A stretch of DNA of 21,181 nucleotides, from positions 1-21,181 of the forward strand of contig JADGJH010000318.1 in NCBI GenBank assembly GCA_027596945.1, written 5' to 3'. This document shows positions 1 through 11,294 of this stretch, piece by piece; the first letter of the stretch is position 1, and each line of letters starts with the position of its first letter. This DNA is from Physocladia obscura. Taxonomy: Eukaryota; Chytridiomycota; Chytridiomycetes; Chytridiales; Chytriomycetaceae. The notes beneath the pieces were generated by a model. The model saw only the letters and a program-made list of their open reading frames with translations, was not told where the DNA came from and did not search any database. Made by a program: the position numbers and the translations under genes.

Positions 1-154
1 TTTCGTCATAAATTTTTTTCTTTTTTTTGACCCTGTCTTTATTTTTTTTATCGGAAGGTGGTGTGTTGTGTGATTCGAGGGAATGATGGTTGAGGGAAAA
101 AAACGACACATGAAAATAAATCCATTAAAAAAAAAATGATATATATATTTGTTT

Positions 155-160
155 TTTATT
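155..160 (-). terminator. Poly(A) signal AATAAA of CUL3
   Basis: AATAAA on the minus strand begins 7 nt after the CUL3 stop codon (167-169). It is followed by T/A-rich sequence, consistent with a short 3' UTR. Positions 1-154 otherwise hold only A/T-rich sequence with homopolymer runs; I see no further gene there. Confidence 0.5.
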
Positions 161-166
161 TTCGAA

Positions 167-3100
167 TCATGCCAAATAGTTGTACATTTTTCTGTCTTTG
201 GGATCGCGCTCCAGGTATTCTCTTTCAATCAAACCCTCAATTCTTGTTTTGATCATTGCTGGGGCAGGCATAAATCTTGACTGCAATTGATTTGTAACTT
301 CAAGTACGAGAGTATTATGATCAAGTCGCTTTCTACTCTTCATGGTACGAACAATTGCAGCCTCAACTTGATGCTTTCTGGCTTCATCAATTTTTTCCAA
401 TGTCTCACCACGCTCCTGTTCAGTTTCCAATGAATTTCCAGTGGTCGATGCCAATCCAGCTCCCGAATACCCAGAGCCAGCGCTAATTGTCAAAATTTTG
501 ATTTTGCTGAGCGGACTCGAAAAATCAAGATTAAGTGAAAACTCGTCCATTTCGGAAACGTCCTTTTTTTTGCTGCTGCTTTTGATGAGAATTTTATGTT
601 TGCCGAGACTCAGACTCTGTAGTGTACGTTTCAATTCAGGTCCACTGATTCCAGTTGTCTCTGAAATCTGCGTGTATTTTACGGGTATGCCAATTTCACT
701 GGCTTCGCCGTCGTTGAAACACGCATATAGAACTATCATTGCGTATACACTCATATTAATTTCCTTTTTGCCTTTCGGGAAGTTTGCTCGAAGGTCTGCG
801 TTGCCCATCGAATGCAGCCATGTGAGTTTACGCCCAGTGTGGCGCGTGCTGAGATAGTATCGCTCGAATCGCGAAAGACAATTAATCAGACTTTGCGGAT
901 AGTTGACATTGGTCGAGGGAAAAGTTGGCCATAGTGTGATTGTGAGAATCTTGACATTCAAATCGATTGAAGGTCCGTCGGAAGTTGATGATACGGGAAG
1001 GTTGCGGAATTGAGTCATAGTGTCTTCTGAAAGTTTCATATCATTGAACATTCCTTCGAGTTTCTGCGTAAATTGCGATCCGCATTCAACCTATTTCAAT
1101 TTCGAATTCTACAGTTAATTTCAATATCCTGTATTAATGTAAAATTTAAAAAACCTTGAGTTTTGCAATGAAACCTTTTTCGGCATCTTCACTTACGCTC
1201 CGACCATAAAGCAATCTTTTTGCCAAATGCTGTTTGTAGTACCTTTCAAACACATCTTTTTGATTCAGTAACCGAAATAATGCTACTGTGTTATCAAGGA
1301 CCACATCCACATCTGTTTCATATTTCTGTTGCAAATATCAATTTACTTAAAATAAATTATAGCACATTTCTTACCCCTTTAGACCCCTTCTTCAAATTAT
1401 CATCGATAAAGAGACTCAGAAATTCACATGCAGATCGATTTGCATTAATAACGATTCCCATTGCGTCATTGATCATGTTGATAAAAGACTTGTTTTTGGC
1501 AAACGCAGTTTCAATCAGTTTATCAAATCGTTCTTTGACTTCCAGCAATGCTTCGACCCACTTTATTGGATTAGCTGTCGTAACTGAAATTGCTGTGGCC
1601 GCGTTTTCTCCGGTAGTGCTACTTCCAGCAGAAATATTCAACAATGACGAGGATTTTTGCAATAATCCGTCGGATGCAGGAATACCACCGTGTAGTTCAT
1701 TGATTGATTTACCAAGACGCTGGATTTCATGCGAAATAGATTCTCGCATGGAAGTATGACCGTTAGGTACGCGTTCGAATAAACGATACATTCGGGCAAG
1801 ATCCTCTACGTTGTTGTTTGTTAGCATAACAACCAATCCCGAGTTTTCCATCTATTAATTTTAATCCATTCAATAAAAATTGTAGGAAATTTAAGTGAAA
1901 TTTGAAATATAAAAATAAAAAATTACCTCAATAACAGCAGCAACATTGCTCTCAATCAAAACATTTTCCAAAATCTTTGAAAGCTTAGGACCAGTATCAA
2001 TACTCAAATAAGCTGAAACTCTCGCATCTTCTTCGTTCAAACGCGATTCGATTTTGATCAAGAAAGTTTTTGCATCACAGGATTGCAACAAAGCGGCTGC
2101 TTCCAGCACATAAAATTGCCGAGAGGTCGCCAGAAAATATTTTTCGAAGTCGTGCTCGTATGTTGTTATTGTTGATTGCGTTGTTTCACTCGTGGCGCGT
2201 GCTGGAGAAAAATATTTTCAAAAATCAATAAATAAACAATCGAGTAATCAAACCATCAGTTGAATTCAAGGATAGAAACATGTCAATTATAGATTTGATT
2301 GAAAAACGGTCGATAACATCGCCTTGCCGTTCGAGGAGAATAAGGTGGAGTAGAGTTTCGATAGTTCTATCTCTGATGGGAAAATTCTCTGAATGTAGAA
2401 CAACATCACGAAAAAGATCAAGTCCATAATCGTAAACGAGTGACTTGTTAACGGAGCGAACATAAACGCGGTCCTATTCGAGGAATTTTTTAAGCGTGAA
2501 TTGATTACAGATTGGCTGTTACTGACCATATAAAGCAGTATATCTCTAATCATGACCATACAGGTGGTATGATCATCCCATACGGCTTTGAGTGTGCGTA
2601 CAAACGCGTGAGGGCTAGCGAGAGAAACACGGCCAGCTAGACCAGCTTCGACAATAAACGGATTGGTCGTATTGTTTTGAATCGAAGATGGTAAAGAAGA
2701 AGAAGCGTTGGTAGCTGTAGTATTAGTGGTGGTAATTGCGGCGGGAGCAAAAGTGAAAGATTGATGAGTGTTGGCGCTGGTTGCAAAAGCAGGCGCAACA
2801 ACTTCGGCGGCAACACGGCGCAAATGGTTGGTGATGACAGAGCCCACTCCAGCATACAATTTATCCCCCTGTTTGTTGAGAACCATGTTGTACGCATTCC
2901 TGCTCGCATTCGGGATTTAGTCTCATCATCTCGAGAGTTTGAATAACGCAAATGCGGACTGGCAGAGGGGATATTACCCAATGAAGACTCACCGGTATAG
3001 TACTTCGAAGGATAGCGCTGACGAGTTCTTGTCCTGAATCTCTTCAATCGCTGTCTTGAGCGTCTCCCAAGCATCGTCGGTTTGGGTCTGATTGATGGTG

Positions 3101-3256
3101 AATGTTTGTTGAGTCAGGATTTTCACATCAGCATTCTCATTCACTCGCGCATGCATGCGGTTATCAATACTGCTGTGTATTTGAGACGAAGGGACATACC
3201 TTTTTGACTGCCCGAATGATCTTTGGTGCTGGCTTGCCGCGGCGAATGCTACTCAT
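167..3256 (-). CDS. CUL3: Cullin-3, scaffold of CUL3-RING ubiquitin ligases
   Basis: Scaffold that joins BTB-domain substrate adaptors (N-terminus) to RBX1/E2 (C-terminus). Exons, 5' to 3': 3256-3200, 3087-2993, 2899-2527, 2473-2254, 2201-1927, 1851-1375, 1325-1155, 1090-167; all junctions are GT-AG and in phase, giving 863 aa (animal CUL3 is about 768). Seen: the N-terminal helix [14 protein letters not shown] (about residues 44-57), which is the BTB-binding helix in CUL3; [16 protein letters not shown] of the cullin homology domain; and the C-terminal winged-helix/neddylation domain with [11 protein letters not shown], in which K807 is the expected NEDD8 site, ending in YNYLA. CUL3 fits better than CUL1, 2 or 4 along the whole length. 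Oddity: a Thr/Asn/Ser/Ala-rich insertion of about 55 residues (about 85-140) follows the BTB-binding helix. The start gives a short basic leader ([12 protein letters not shown]). The first intron (112 nt) is the least certain junction. The gene is divergent from the membrane SAM-fold gene, with 114 bp between the ATGs. Confidence 0.95.
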
Positions 3257-3370
3257 TGAATCGATTTTTTCCAAAATGAGGATGGAAGCAGGTCACTAGA
3301 CACAAAGGCGGTGGAAGAACGCGTGTTTGTTTATTACTTAAAATTCAAGCTGTGCCCAGTGAAACTACTA
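3257..3370. promoter_or_regulatory. Shared divergent 5' region of CUL3 and the membrane SAM-fold gene
   Basis: Only 114 bp separate the CUL3 ATG (minus, 3256) from the first ATG of the plus-strand gene (3371). If that gene starts at its second ATG (3410) the gap is 153 bp. Both 5' UTRs and core promoters must lie here or overlap coding sequence. No TATA box or known operator stands out. Confidence 0.5.
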
Positions 3371-5254
3371 ATGAGAGAGAGAAGTGAGGGATTTTTGCTG
3401 CAACAGAAAATGGTGGACATTATTGTTGGGTTCGTTTCTTCTTTGGTGCTGGGATTTGTGGGCGGCGCGGCAACGGTGGCCGGCGCGATGCTCCAGTCGC
3501 CGCTGTGGGGAGCCGCGCCCGATACACTGGTGCCGTGCGCGCTTGCCGTGTTTGCGGCTGGCGCAGCAACAGCAACAGTCAGTAAGAGCAATAGTAACAA
3601 AAGCAACAACAAGTACAACACCAAACACTACCCACCCGCCCCCAATTTTTTCGCTTGGTGCTCTGCGTTGCTGGCCACGTTGCCAGTTCTGCAACTACTT
3701 CTCGCGATTTTCTTCACTGACGATGCTCCTCCATCACTAACTGTGCGCATTGCAAGTCTGGCTCCGACTCTCGTTTCTTTGGGTGCTGCTACCAGCTGTA
3801 GTTTTCTTCACGGTAAAGCATTCATGTCTCCTCTGTTCGAATCACTGACCAATTCACCAGGAATTTTTGCTGTTTTATCATTTTTTGTCGCCACAACATT
3901 TGCTTCCACCCTGCTTCAAAATCCTCTCGTCACACCCCCTGAGTTACTGGGAATTCTAGCATTTGTATCATTGATTGCGGCCCGTACTTATTCAGACGTG
4001 AACCGTGTCATTTTCACCACAGCAGTTCTTACTGCCGCAATTCTCACTCTTATTCCGCAATTTTCTCGATTCCGTGTCGCCGGACCGACACTATCAAACC
4101 AATCGATTCTCGAAAAAGTATATTCAAGCACCGGCTACATAAGCGTTGTTGAAGATCCGAACATCCACGGCGGAATTCGCGTTCTTCGTTGCGACCATTC
4201 AATTATTGGAGGAATTTTTCTTGCCGAAAACTATCATGGCGACTCCGTTTACTCATCATTTTATAATTTAGCATTTGTTACCGGTTTTCAGCGATCTACT
4301 TTCTCCTCCAAACAAAACTATAAAGTGTTGAATGTTGGTCTCGGAATTGGTATTGCAGCAAAAACACTCTTATCGTCACATTCAAATTCGCATATTGATG
4401 TTGTCGACCTGGATCCAGAAGTGTTGAGATTTGCCGTTAAACATTTTTCGTTTCCAAATGTTTCATCTCAGACCACATTCCATGCCGCCGATGGGCGAAA
4501 ATTTCTTGAAGATGCAGATGATAATGTTTATGATTATGTGCTCCATGATGTATTCACTAATGGTGGCGTCGCTAATAATTTGGTTAGCTTCGAGGCTCTC
4601 AGCCACATTCGTCGCGTTCTTGTTGACGACGGTGTTTTGGCTTTAAATTTTGTTGGAACAGTTAAATCGCTGTCAACACTTTCTCTCATTCGCACTTTAA
4701 AAACTGTATGCTTTTAATTTTTTAGTATTATTGTTTATATTTGGCAACGTAGGTTTTCCCGCATGTTTCTTGTTATCCAGAAGACTCTGGAAAGTTGGAT
4801 GATCCTAAAGCATTTTACAATATGGTTTGCTCACACTTCCTCCTTTTTTTATTCTGAAACTATTTCAAAAAAAAAAAAAAAACAGGTTTTCTTTGCAGCC
4901 AAAAATCCGTTGATTTTCGATGTACGCCAAATCCCCGACCCTTTCTCTTCCCGCAATCGGCTTAAAAAAACGACAAGTAACGGAGAAAGCCTTGGTCATG
5001 TTCGAGCGCATGCTCTGGAAAAATTCCCGTCGCTACGCCGTGACGCGTTAGTTGACGCTGTAGTCATCTTCAAGACATCGAATTCGTACGAAAACACTGA
5101 CATTGGAGGAGGAGGAGTGCTGTTACATGACGATTTGGTTAATATTTCTTCTGAAATGGTGACCATATTGAAATCTGACCAAGAAGATATTCGCAAAGGC
5201 CATTATAAATTGATGATAAATCAATTTGGCCATGAGTTTTGGCTTATGTTTTAA
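3371..5254 (+). CDS. Polytopic membrane protein with spermidine-synthase-like SAM-binding domain
   Basis: Exons 3371-4705, 4753-4824 and 4886-5254, GT-AG, all phase 0; 591 aa (578 if the ATG at 3410 is used). The N-terminal half (about 15-230) is hydrophobic with six or seven likely membrane segments, broken after the second by a polar Ser/Asn/Lys linker (about 71-90). The C-terminal half is a Rossmann domain of the spermine/spermidine synthase superfamily: GLGIGI (323-328, SAM-binding glycine loop), VVDLDPE (acidic ribose-binding residue, about 344-350), AADGRKF (372-378) and YVLHDVF (389-395). The exon 1/exon 2 join gives LKTVFPHV, typical of the superfamily. True aminopropyltransferases carry GGGDGG in the glycine loop; here the Asp is missing, so polyamine synthesis is doubtful. 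It may instead be a methyltransferase-like membrane protein. I do not know its substrate. It is convergent with the BTB gene, 77 bp between the stop codons. Confidence 0.8.
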
Positions 5255-5331
5255 TGAAAAGAAAAATTTGTTTTTAATTTTTGATATTTTTTGAATAGCA
5301 TTTTTTGTGCCAGAGGGAAAAAAAAAAGCTT

Positions 5332-8300
5332 TTAAAGCAACCCCAAAACAACAGCACATCTCAACCGTGCAATAGGCGGTTGAACACCTGGTTTCTCGGA
5401 AACTGTAGGCATACTTTGCATATCCAAAAGCTCCTGATACAATTGCTTTGAACCATCTCCGCCTTTTGCACTTGCAGATACAACAACTGGCCCAACCAAC
5501 GACGCAAGTCCATCTTCAACTTCAAAAGTATATGGCTCTGTGACCGTCGCCCCAAGCGTTGCATAGCAATAAATACGGCACCAAAACTTTACTTCGGGAC
5601 GACTGTCGTGATAAGGTGAATGAGGTGATTGCTTGCGATTACTTTTTTATTCATAAATTGATTGGTATTAAGTTTAATAATAATAATTAACAAAGTAATT
5701 ACTCACATTGTCAAACTCAAATCTCTTCCTTTAGATTCGATTCTCAAATACCATTGTGATCCAGCGTAAAACACAGCTTTCGAAACAACTTTCTCCCCCC
5801 CGGAAGCTTTCAATACTTTTCCGAGGTTCGAAAACTCGGCCGAAAACCGCACGGGAACAACGTCAAGTCCGTCATACTTGCAAATGCCTTCATGAACAAG
5901 CCATTTGAAAAAATTGCGGCTCGAAAACTCAGTTTTGGTCGGCACAGTGAGTGGGTTGATAAGTCCAAGCATTGCATCTGATCTTGCAGTGCCATTGCTT
6001 GACACTGTTGCTGCTGAAGCTAAAGTAGCTGTCGAAGATGCAGAGATTCGCTCAATCAATGTCTCTAGATCTGACTGCAGTCTAAAATGTCGGTCTAATA
6101 CAAACAAAGGTACAACATGCTCGCGACGTGCTGACAGCGCCCCATCCGCAGTCATGCTGGAGTACAAGATGCCTTTTGACATCAGGACGATCGACGGTTC
6201 AATTTGTGCGCTATTATTAAGATAGGCACCAGATCTGCGTTTATTTTCCGAGTTTGTACTCATCATGGTCGAACGGCGGGATCGGTCATTTTTGAGAACT
6301 GGGTAGCTGCTTCCACGATTCATATCAATAGGAACAGCTCCTTTTTTACCTTCAGTACCAGTAAAAAATTGGCCATAGTTTTGTGCGTTAAAGTCATGGT
6401 GTGTCGGAGTATCAAACATGGATTTTCGGCGTTCTTTTTTCTCTGAACTTGATGTGGTATTTAACGGAACGGCATGGCTGCGACGATGCTGCCTCTGCGC
6501 TGTAGATACATCTTGCTCGTTGGTAAACAAGGCTTCCAAATGACTACTTTGTTTTCCAAAGCCACCTCCAGCATTATTCCCACCTTTGGCTAAAGTCACA
6601 TCTTTGGGGTGCACATAAGCAATTTCTTCAGTCACAAGACTGCGACGCTTTGATGTCAGTGAAGTTCCATTTCCATCATCAATCAGTGTACTGCGCCGAA
6701 CTCTGACTGTCGAGCCATCTTCAGTGAAAGCCGAAGTACGTCGCGAACGTGGCGAATCGGCAGAATCATCAAACATACTGCGCCTATGTTCTTTTGGAGT
6801 ATTCGGAAACGACTGCTGTTTAACAAGAGCTGCATAATCGATCGTTTCGGCAGTGCTCCGGCGAACCCTTGAGCCTTGTTGCGGCGGTGTAATCTCCAAT
6901 AGATCAACTTCAACAAAGCTTTTCCGTTTACTTTTTGACACTTCTCCATTGTTTACAGCCAAAGGTTCTTGTTGGATCTGGTTGCGCCGATAAGTTGGAG
7001 GTACGTACTCAACTTCCTCCACAAAAACCGATCGACGGTTACTGTTGCGCTTTTCGGTGGTATTGGAAGCATCTACACCAGATACTTGGCTGTCGGTAAC
7101 ACTAATCGTACTCAATCTTTTCGCCCTCGCTTGCGTTTTGGACGGCAAATGTGCAAGTCTTCCCAACGAGAGAACATTTGTATTCATACCGTCAATCTAT
7201 ATTAAATAGCCATACATATTAAGGATAAGAGGAAAAAGGAAAGAAAAAAAAAAGACACAATACCGCCAAATCGTACTCAGCAAAATTTGGAAATCTAATT
7301 TTTAAGACATCGAGAACGAATAAAAACCGCTGATATTCATTTTCGACAAAGAATGCATCAGCTTGAACAATACGCACAAACCATTCAAAGTCTATTTTAA
7401 CAAAGGTTTTTTCCTTGATTTTCGTGTAAGATGTGGATTCGCGGCACAAGAAGGTAAGAGTATTTTGCAACAACAAGCTTGTCGCACTTCCATAATCAAA
7501 GCGGGAAGAATAGTCAAGATAAATGACAAGATTAGAAGGTGTGTACTTGATTGCGCGAATGAAGGTCAGGCACATGTTTGACAAAACTTCATCTTTGAAG
7601 ATATAGGCTGTTGCAATAACCGAAAGAAGATTTTCGGAGGTGATAACATCAGAAAAGTCACCATACAATCTGTGATTAAATTATTTTGTTCAGCCACGTA
7701 TTTTTTTCTTCTTTTCTCCCTCACCTTCTCAAAACAATCTGCACAGCTTCATCGGAAACATTGACATCTCCATTTAAGTCCAATATGATCGATACATGTT
7801 GCTTCCGCGAGTCGGAGCCTTCAATATCCAAGGCTAATTTCAAAAATGGATTGTTGATAAGCAAAAATCTGTGCAGGTTGTACGATGTTTCCAATGCTTT
7901 CAATGAAACGTCTGAAAACAAAGCTTCGTGCAATCCTAGGCGAAACAGGTTCGAACAAAGCTTCTCCATCAGCAGTGTGTCCGGAGTTTGAATGAAAGGC
8001 ACGGTCGTATATAGAGATGCTGCAGCTTGTGAAGCAGAAGAAATCGATGATTCCGATGGTGTGGATGAAGCTTGATTAGACTGTTGGTTCTGGGGACGAA
8101 GAGAGAGGCTCATGGAAAGTGGGCGGATACGTGCAAAGTTGATTGCGCTAGTCCGGTGCTGTATTTTAGACGTGCTATCACTGCCCGCAGTAATATTAGT
8201 TGAATTACTGGCGCCATTACTGTTGATACTGTTGCTGCGGTGGTCGCGTTTACTACATGAGGCAGTTAATTAATTTCAATTTCGAGGCCTCAAATTGGAA

Positions 8301-8607
8301 ATGGAATAAGACTCACATAAGACCAAGCACTTTACTCTTGGCCATTGCAGCCATCAGAGGAACTACATGAGCATAACAATCGGCATAGGCAATGAACAGT
8401 CGTTATTAGAGTATGAAACCTGGAACGAAAACAAATGAAAGAAGCTTTCTCACCAACAGTCTCAACCGTTGGCGGTAAGCGGGGGGCGGAACCCCTTTCC
8501 TCATTGTCCGAAAGTTCGCCCTCGTCTCCTGTAAATACAAGCGAGCTTGTTCGCAGTGGCGAATGATGCTGGTCACCAGGCGCAATTCGAAGTGGACTTT
8601 TTGTCAT
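5332..8607 (-). CDS. BTB/POZ protein, fungal germ-cell-less-like; probable CUL3 substrate adaptor
   Basis: Exons: 8607-8454, 8362-8317, 8252-7725, 7669-7264, 7196-5707, 5641-5332; all GT-AG and in phase, 977 aa. After a polar N-terminus, the BTB fold spans about residues 155-280: FSDVSLKA, then YNLHRFLL (the His that marks BTB domains), then VLRRLYGDF and VIATAYIF. A helical part follows, ending in ADAFFVENEYQRFLF, a hallmark of the fungal BTB family related to germ-cell-less. Residues about 432-700 form a disordered tract with eleven RR[ST]/[RK]RKS motifs. The C-terminal part (about 710-977) has ILYSSM, PVRFSAEF and VFYAGSQWYL, typical of the same family. BTB domains recruit substrates to CUL3; this family includes proteins shown to bind Cul3 in other eukaryotes, so the adaptor role is inferred. 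The second exon is only 46 bp. The start is the first in-frame ATG of exon 1. It lies 94 bp downstream of the TMEM19-like stop. Confidence 0.85.
6231..7037 (-). repeat. Array of eleven degenerate RRS/RKS motifs within the BTB protein
   Basis: Eleven copies of a basic-Ser/Thr core, at protein residues about 432, 468, 490, 516, 530, 545, 562, 616, 634, 685 and 698. Many continue with a hydrophobic residue and then an acidic pair: RRSVFVEEVEYVPP, KRKSFVEVDLLEITPP, RRSMFDDS, RRSTLIDDG, RRSLVTEEIAYVHP. The best copies share the plan RRS-hydrophobic-x-EE-x2-YVxP. The core matches the consensus of basophilic (PKA-like) kinases. The rest of the tract is polar and probably disordered. Confidence 0.75.
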
Positions 8608-8701
8608 CTTTGTTGACTTTTTCGGCTCTCGTCAACAAATCAACAAACTCGATTTTTTTTTTTTTCACACAGACACATTGTAGAAAGAGGTTCTTACTTC
8701 C
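8608..8701 (-). promoter_or_regulatory. 94-bp gap between the TMEM19-like stop and the BTB-protein ATG
   Basis: This short space must hold the 3' end of the TMEM19-like transcript and the promoter or 5' UTR of the BTB gene. It contains a 13-nt homopolymer A run (minus-strand sense) at about 8653-8665 and two nearby copies of GTTGA. I see no AATAAA signal. Confidence 0.35.
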
Positions 8702-9918
8702 TCATAAATTCTTCCCAATTAGAAACACAAGGGATCCAGCAGCTATCGCCGTCATCAACGAAGACACAAAATTCACCTGAAATATAAAAATTAATAAAAT
8801 GTTGAAGTTGAGGGAAAAAAAAACCTGATGATTGTCCAGAACTTCCCATCCAGAAACAACAACCAAATCTGCCCTGTCCTCATTTTTTTTTGCACGTCTA
8901 AAATCTTGTGTGATCTTCCCGCTCTTTTTATTGAATGTTGACCTCTGGAGCGTGGCTCCAAAAAGAGAGTCAACCAGCGATCCAAACAATCCACAGGCTG
9001 AACCGAGAATCACAAATTTATAAATGATCGAAGTATTGAAGCATGGTGTCATAACAAATGAAAATGCTCCGACAAGTCCAACAAAACCACCACCTACAAT
9101 GGAGGCGATAAGTCCAAGCAATGAAATTCCTCCGTTAGTGCCTTTTGGAACTTGTTTCATTGTTGTTATTAAAATTGGGCGACCAGGCGATAATACACCA
9201 AGCTCGCTTGCCCATGTATCCCCATTACAACATGCATAATGGCTGCAGAAATATTTTTTTTAAAAAAAACTTTGATAAAAAATAAATTTACCCAATATAT
9301 GCTGCAATTAGCGCCGTATTAAGTCGCAACAGCCAGACTGTTGGTGAAGTATCTTCGCTCGGAGCCTCGAAATTCCCGAAACAAAGACCATCGATCGAGT
9401 CTCCATTCTCGTGCACCACAAACATATAATGTATACATGCGATAAAAGTGCCAGTGAAACCGTTTGAAAGAACTTGCACAGCAGTCCGTTGACCGCCGAT
9501 CTTGAAATCTTCTTCAAGAGACTCTTTTTTTTTAGATCCTATTTTGGTGAGACGCGACGAAGACATGTAGAACGCTAATAGCACTATTTTTTTTTTTGTG
9601 AACATGCGCCATGCAAAGCTTTATCGGTGATCATCGCCTCACCGGCCATAAACATGTGCGATGGATGTGAAAAAGTGGGAAAGCAAATGGCAGCTGAAAA
9701 AAGAATGAACCAGTTGAATTAGATAATGGCGCGAATATATATTCTGAAATAATCGGTTGATCCATGTGACTATCATCATAATATTATTTTTTGGCTTGTT
9801 TGACCTAACGGGGAAATATATTACCGGCAGCCAGTGCGCCCGAAACACTTAACGACTTTTTTCTGAGGCCTTCGAACGCTAGCAATCCGTATAAAGCTGT
9901 CGTACCGAGAAAATGCAT
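8702..9918 (-). CDS. TMEM19: TMEM19/DUF92-family integral membrane protein
   Basis: Exons: 9918-9825, 9693-9643, 9583-9292, 9242-8825, 8776-8702; GT-AG, in phase, 309 aa. Family landmarks in order: LRKKSLSVSGALAA (about 18-31), AFYMSSSRLTK, the GGQR-x-VQVLSNG motif, GHYACCNGDTWASELG (about 146-161), VPKGTNGGIS, then a glycine-rich membrane helix (GLIASIVGGGFVG), GLFGSLVDSLFGATLQ and the last membrane helix ending at the C-terminus. About six membrane segments are expected. The family is widespread in eukaryotes and archaea; TMEM19 itself is poorly characterised, while plant DUF92 proteins have been linked to phytyl-phosphate kinase activity. Oddity: the N-terminus is short. The conserved LRKKSLS motif begins at about residue 18, so the leading membrane helix of animal TMEM19 is reduced or lies in an undetected exon. 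The ATG is 46 bp after the QPRT stop. Confidence 0.88.
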
Positions 9919-9964
9919 TTGATTTGATCTTCAAAAAAAAAAAAGAACGAAAAAAAAATAAGAT
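9919..9964 (-). promoter_or_regulatory. 46-bp pyrimidine-rich gap between the QPRT stop and TMEM19-like ATG
   Basis: Read on the minus strand it is a long T-rich tract (with a C or G here and there), then GAAG, then the ATG 11 nt later. The layout looks like the 3' end of an intron (polypyrimidine tract plus AG). Either an unseen upstream exon is spliced here, or the tract is just a minimal promoter/5' UTR. Confidence 0.4.
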
Positions 9965-11259
<1,295 letters not shown>

Positions 11260-11294
11260 TTTTTTTTTCTTTTGTAAAAAAATCGTTTCGGGGA
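11260..11294. promoter_or_regulatory. 35-bp divergent gap between the QPRT and SNF2 start codons
   Basis: The two ATGs (11259 minus, 11295 plus) are separated by 35 bp, including a T tract broken by one C at 11259-11272 and an A tract near 11277-11281. At least one transcript must start inside the other gene's coding sequence or introns if both use these ATGs. The plus-strand frame is open upstream to 11223, but without another ATG. Confidence 0.55.

Noticed and set aside
441..857. 138-codon plus-strand frame
   Set aside because: It is antisense to the last CUL3 exon, whose minus-strand translation is clearly conserved; this is a shadow frame.
2637..3074. 145-codon minus-strand frame overlapping CUL3 exons 2 and 3
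   Set aside because: It runs out of frame through both exons and the intron between them; the conserved cullin frame is the other one.
9584..9693. TMEM19-like exon 2 reading straight through into exon 3
   Set aside because: The frame reaches a stop at the A-run (AAA TAG). Splicing GCCG|GTGAGG to AATAG|TGCTA restores the family sequence in phase.
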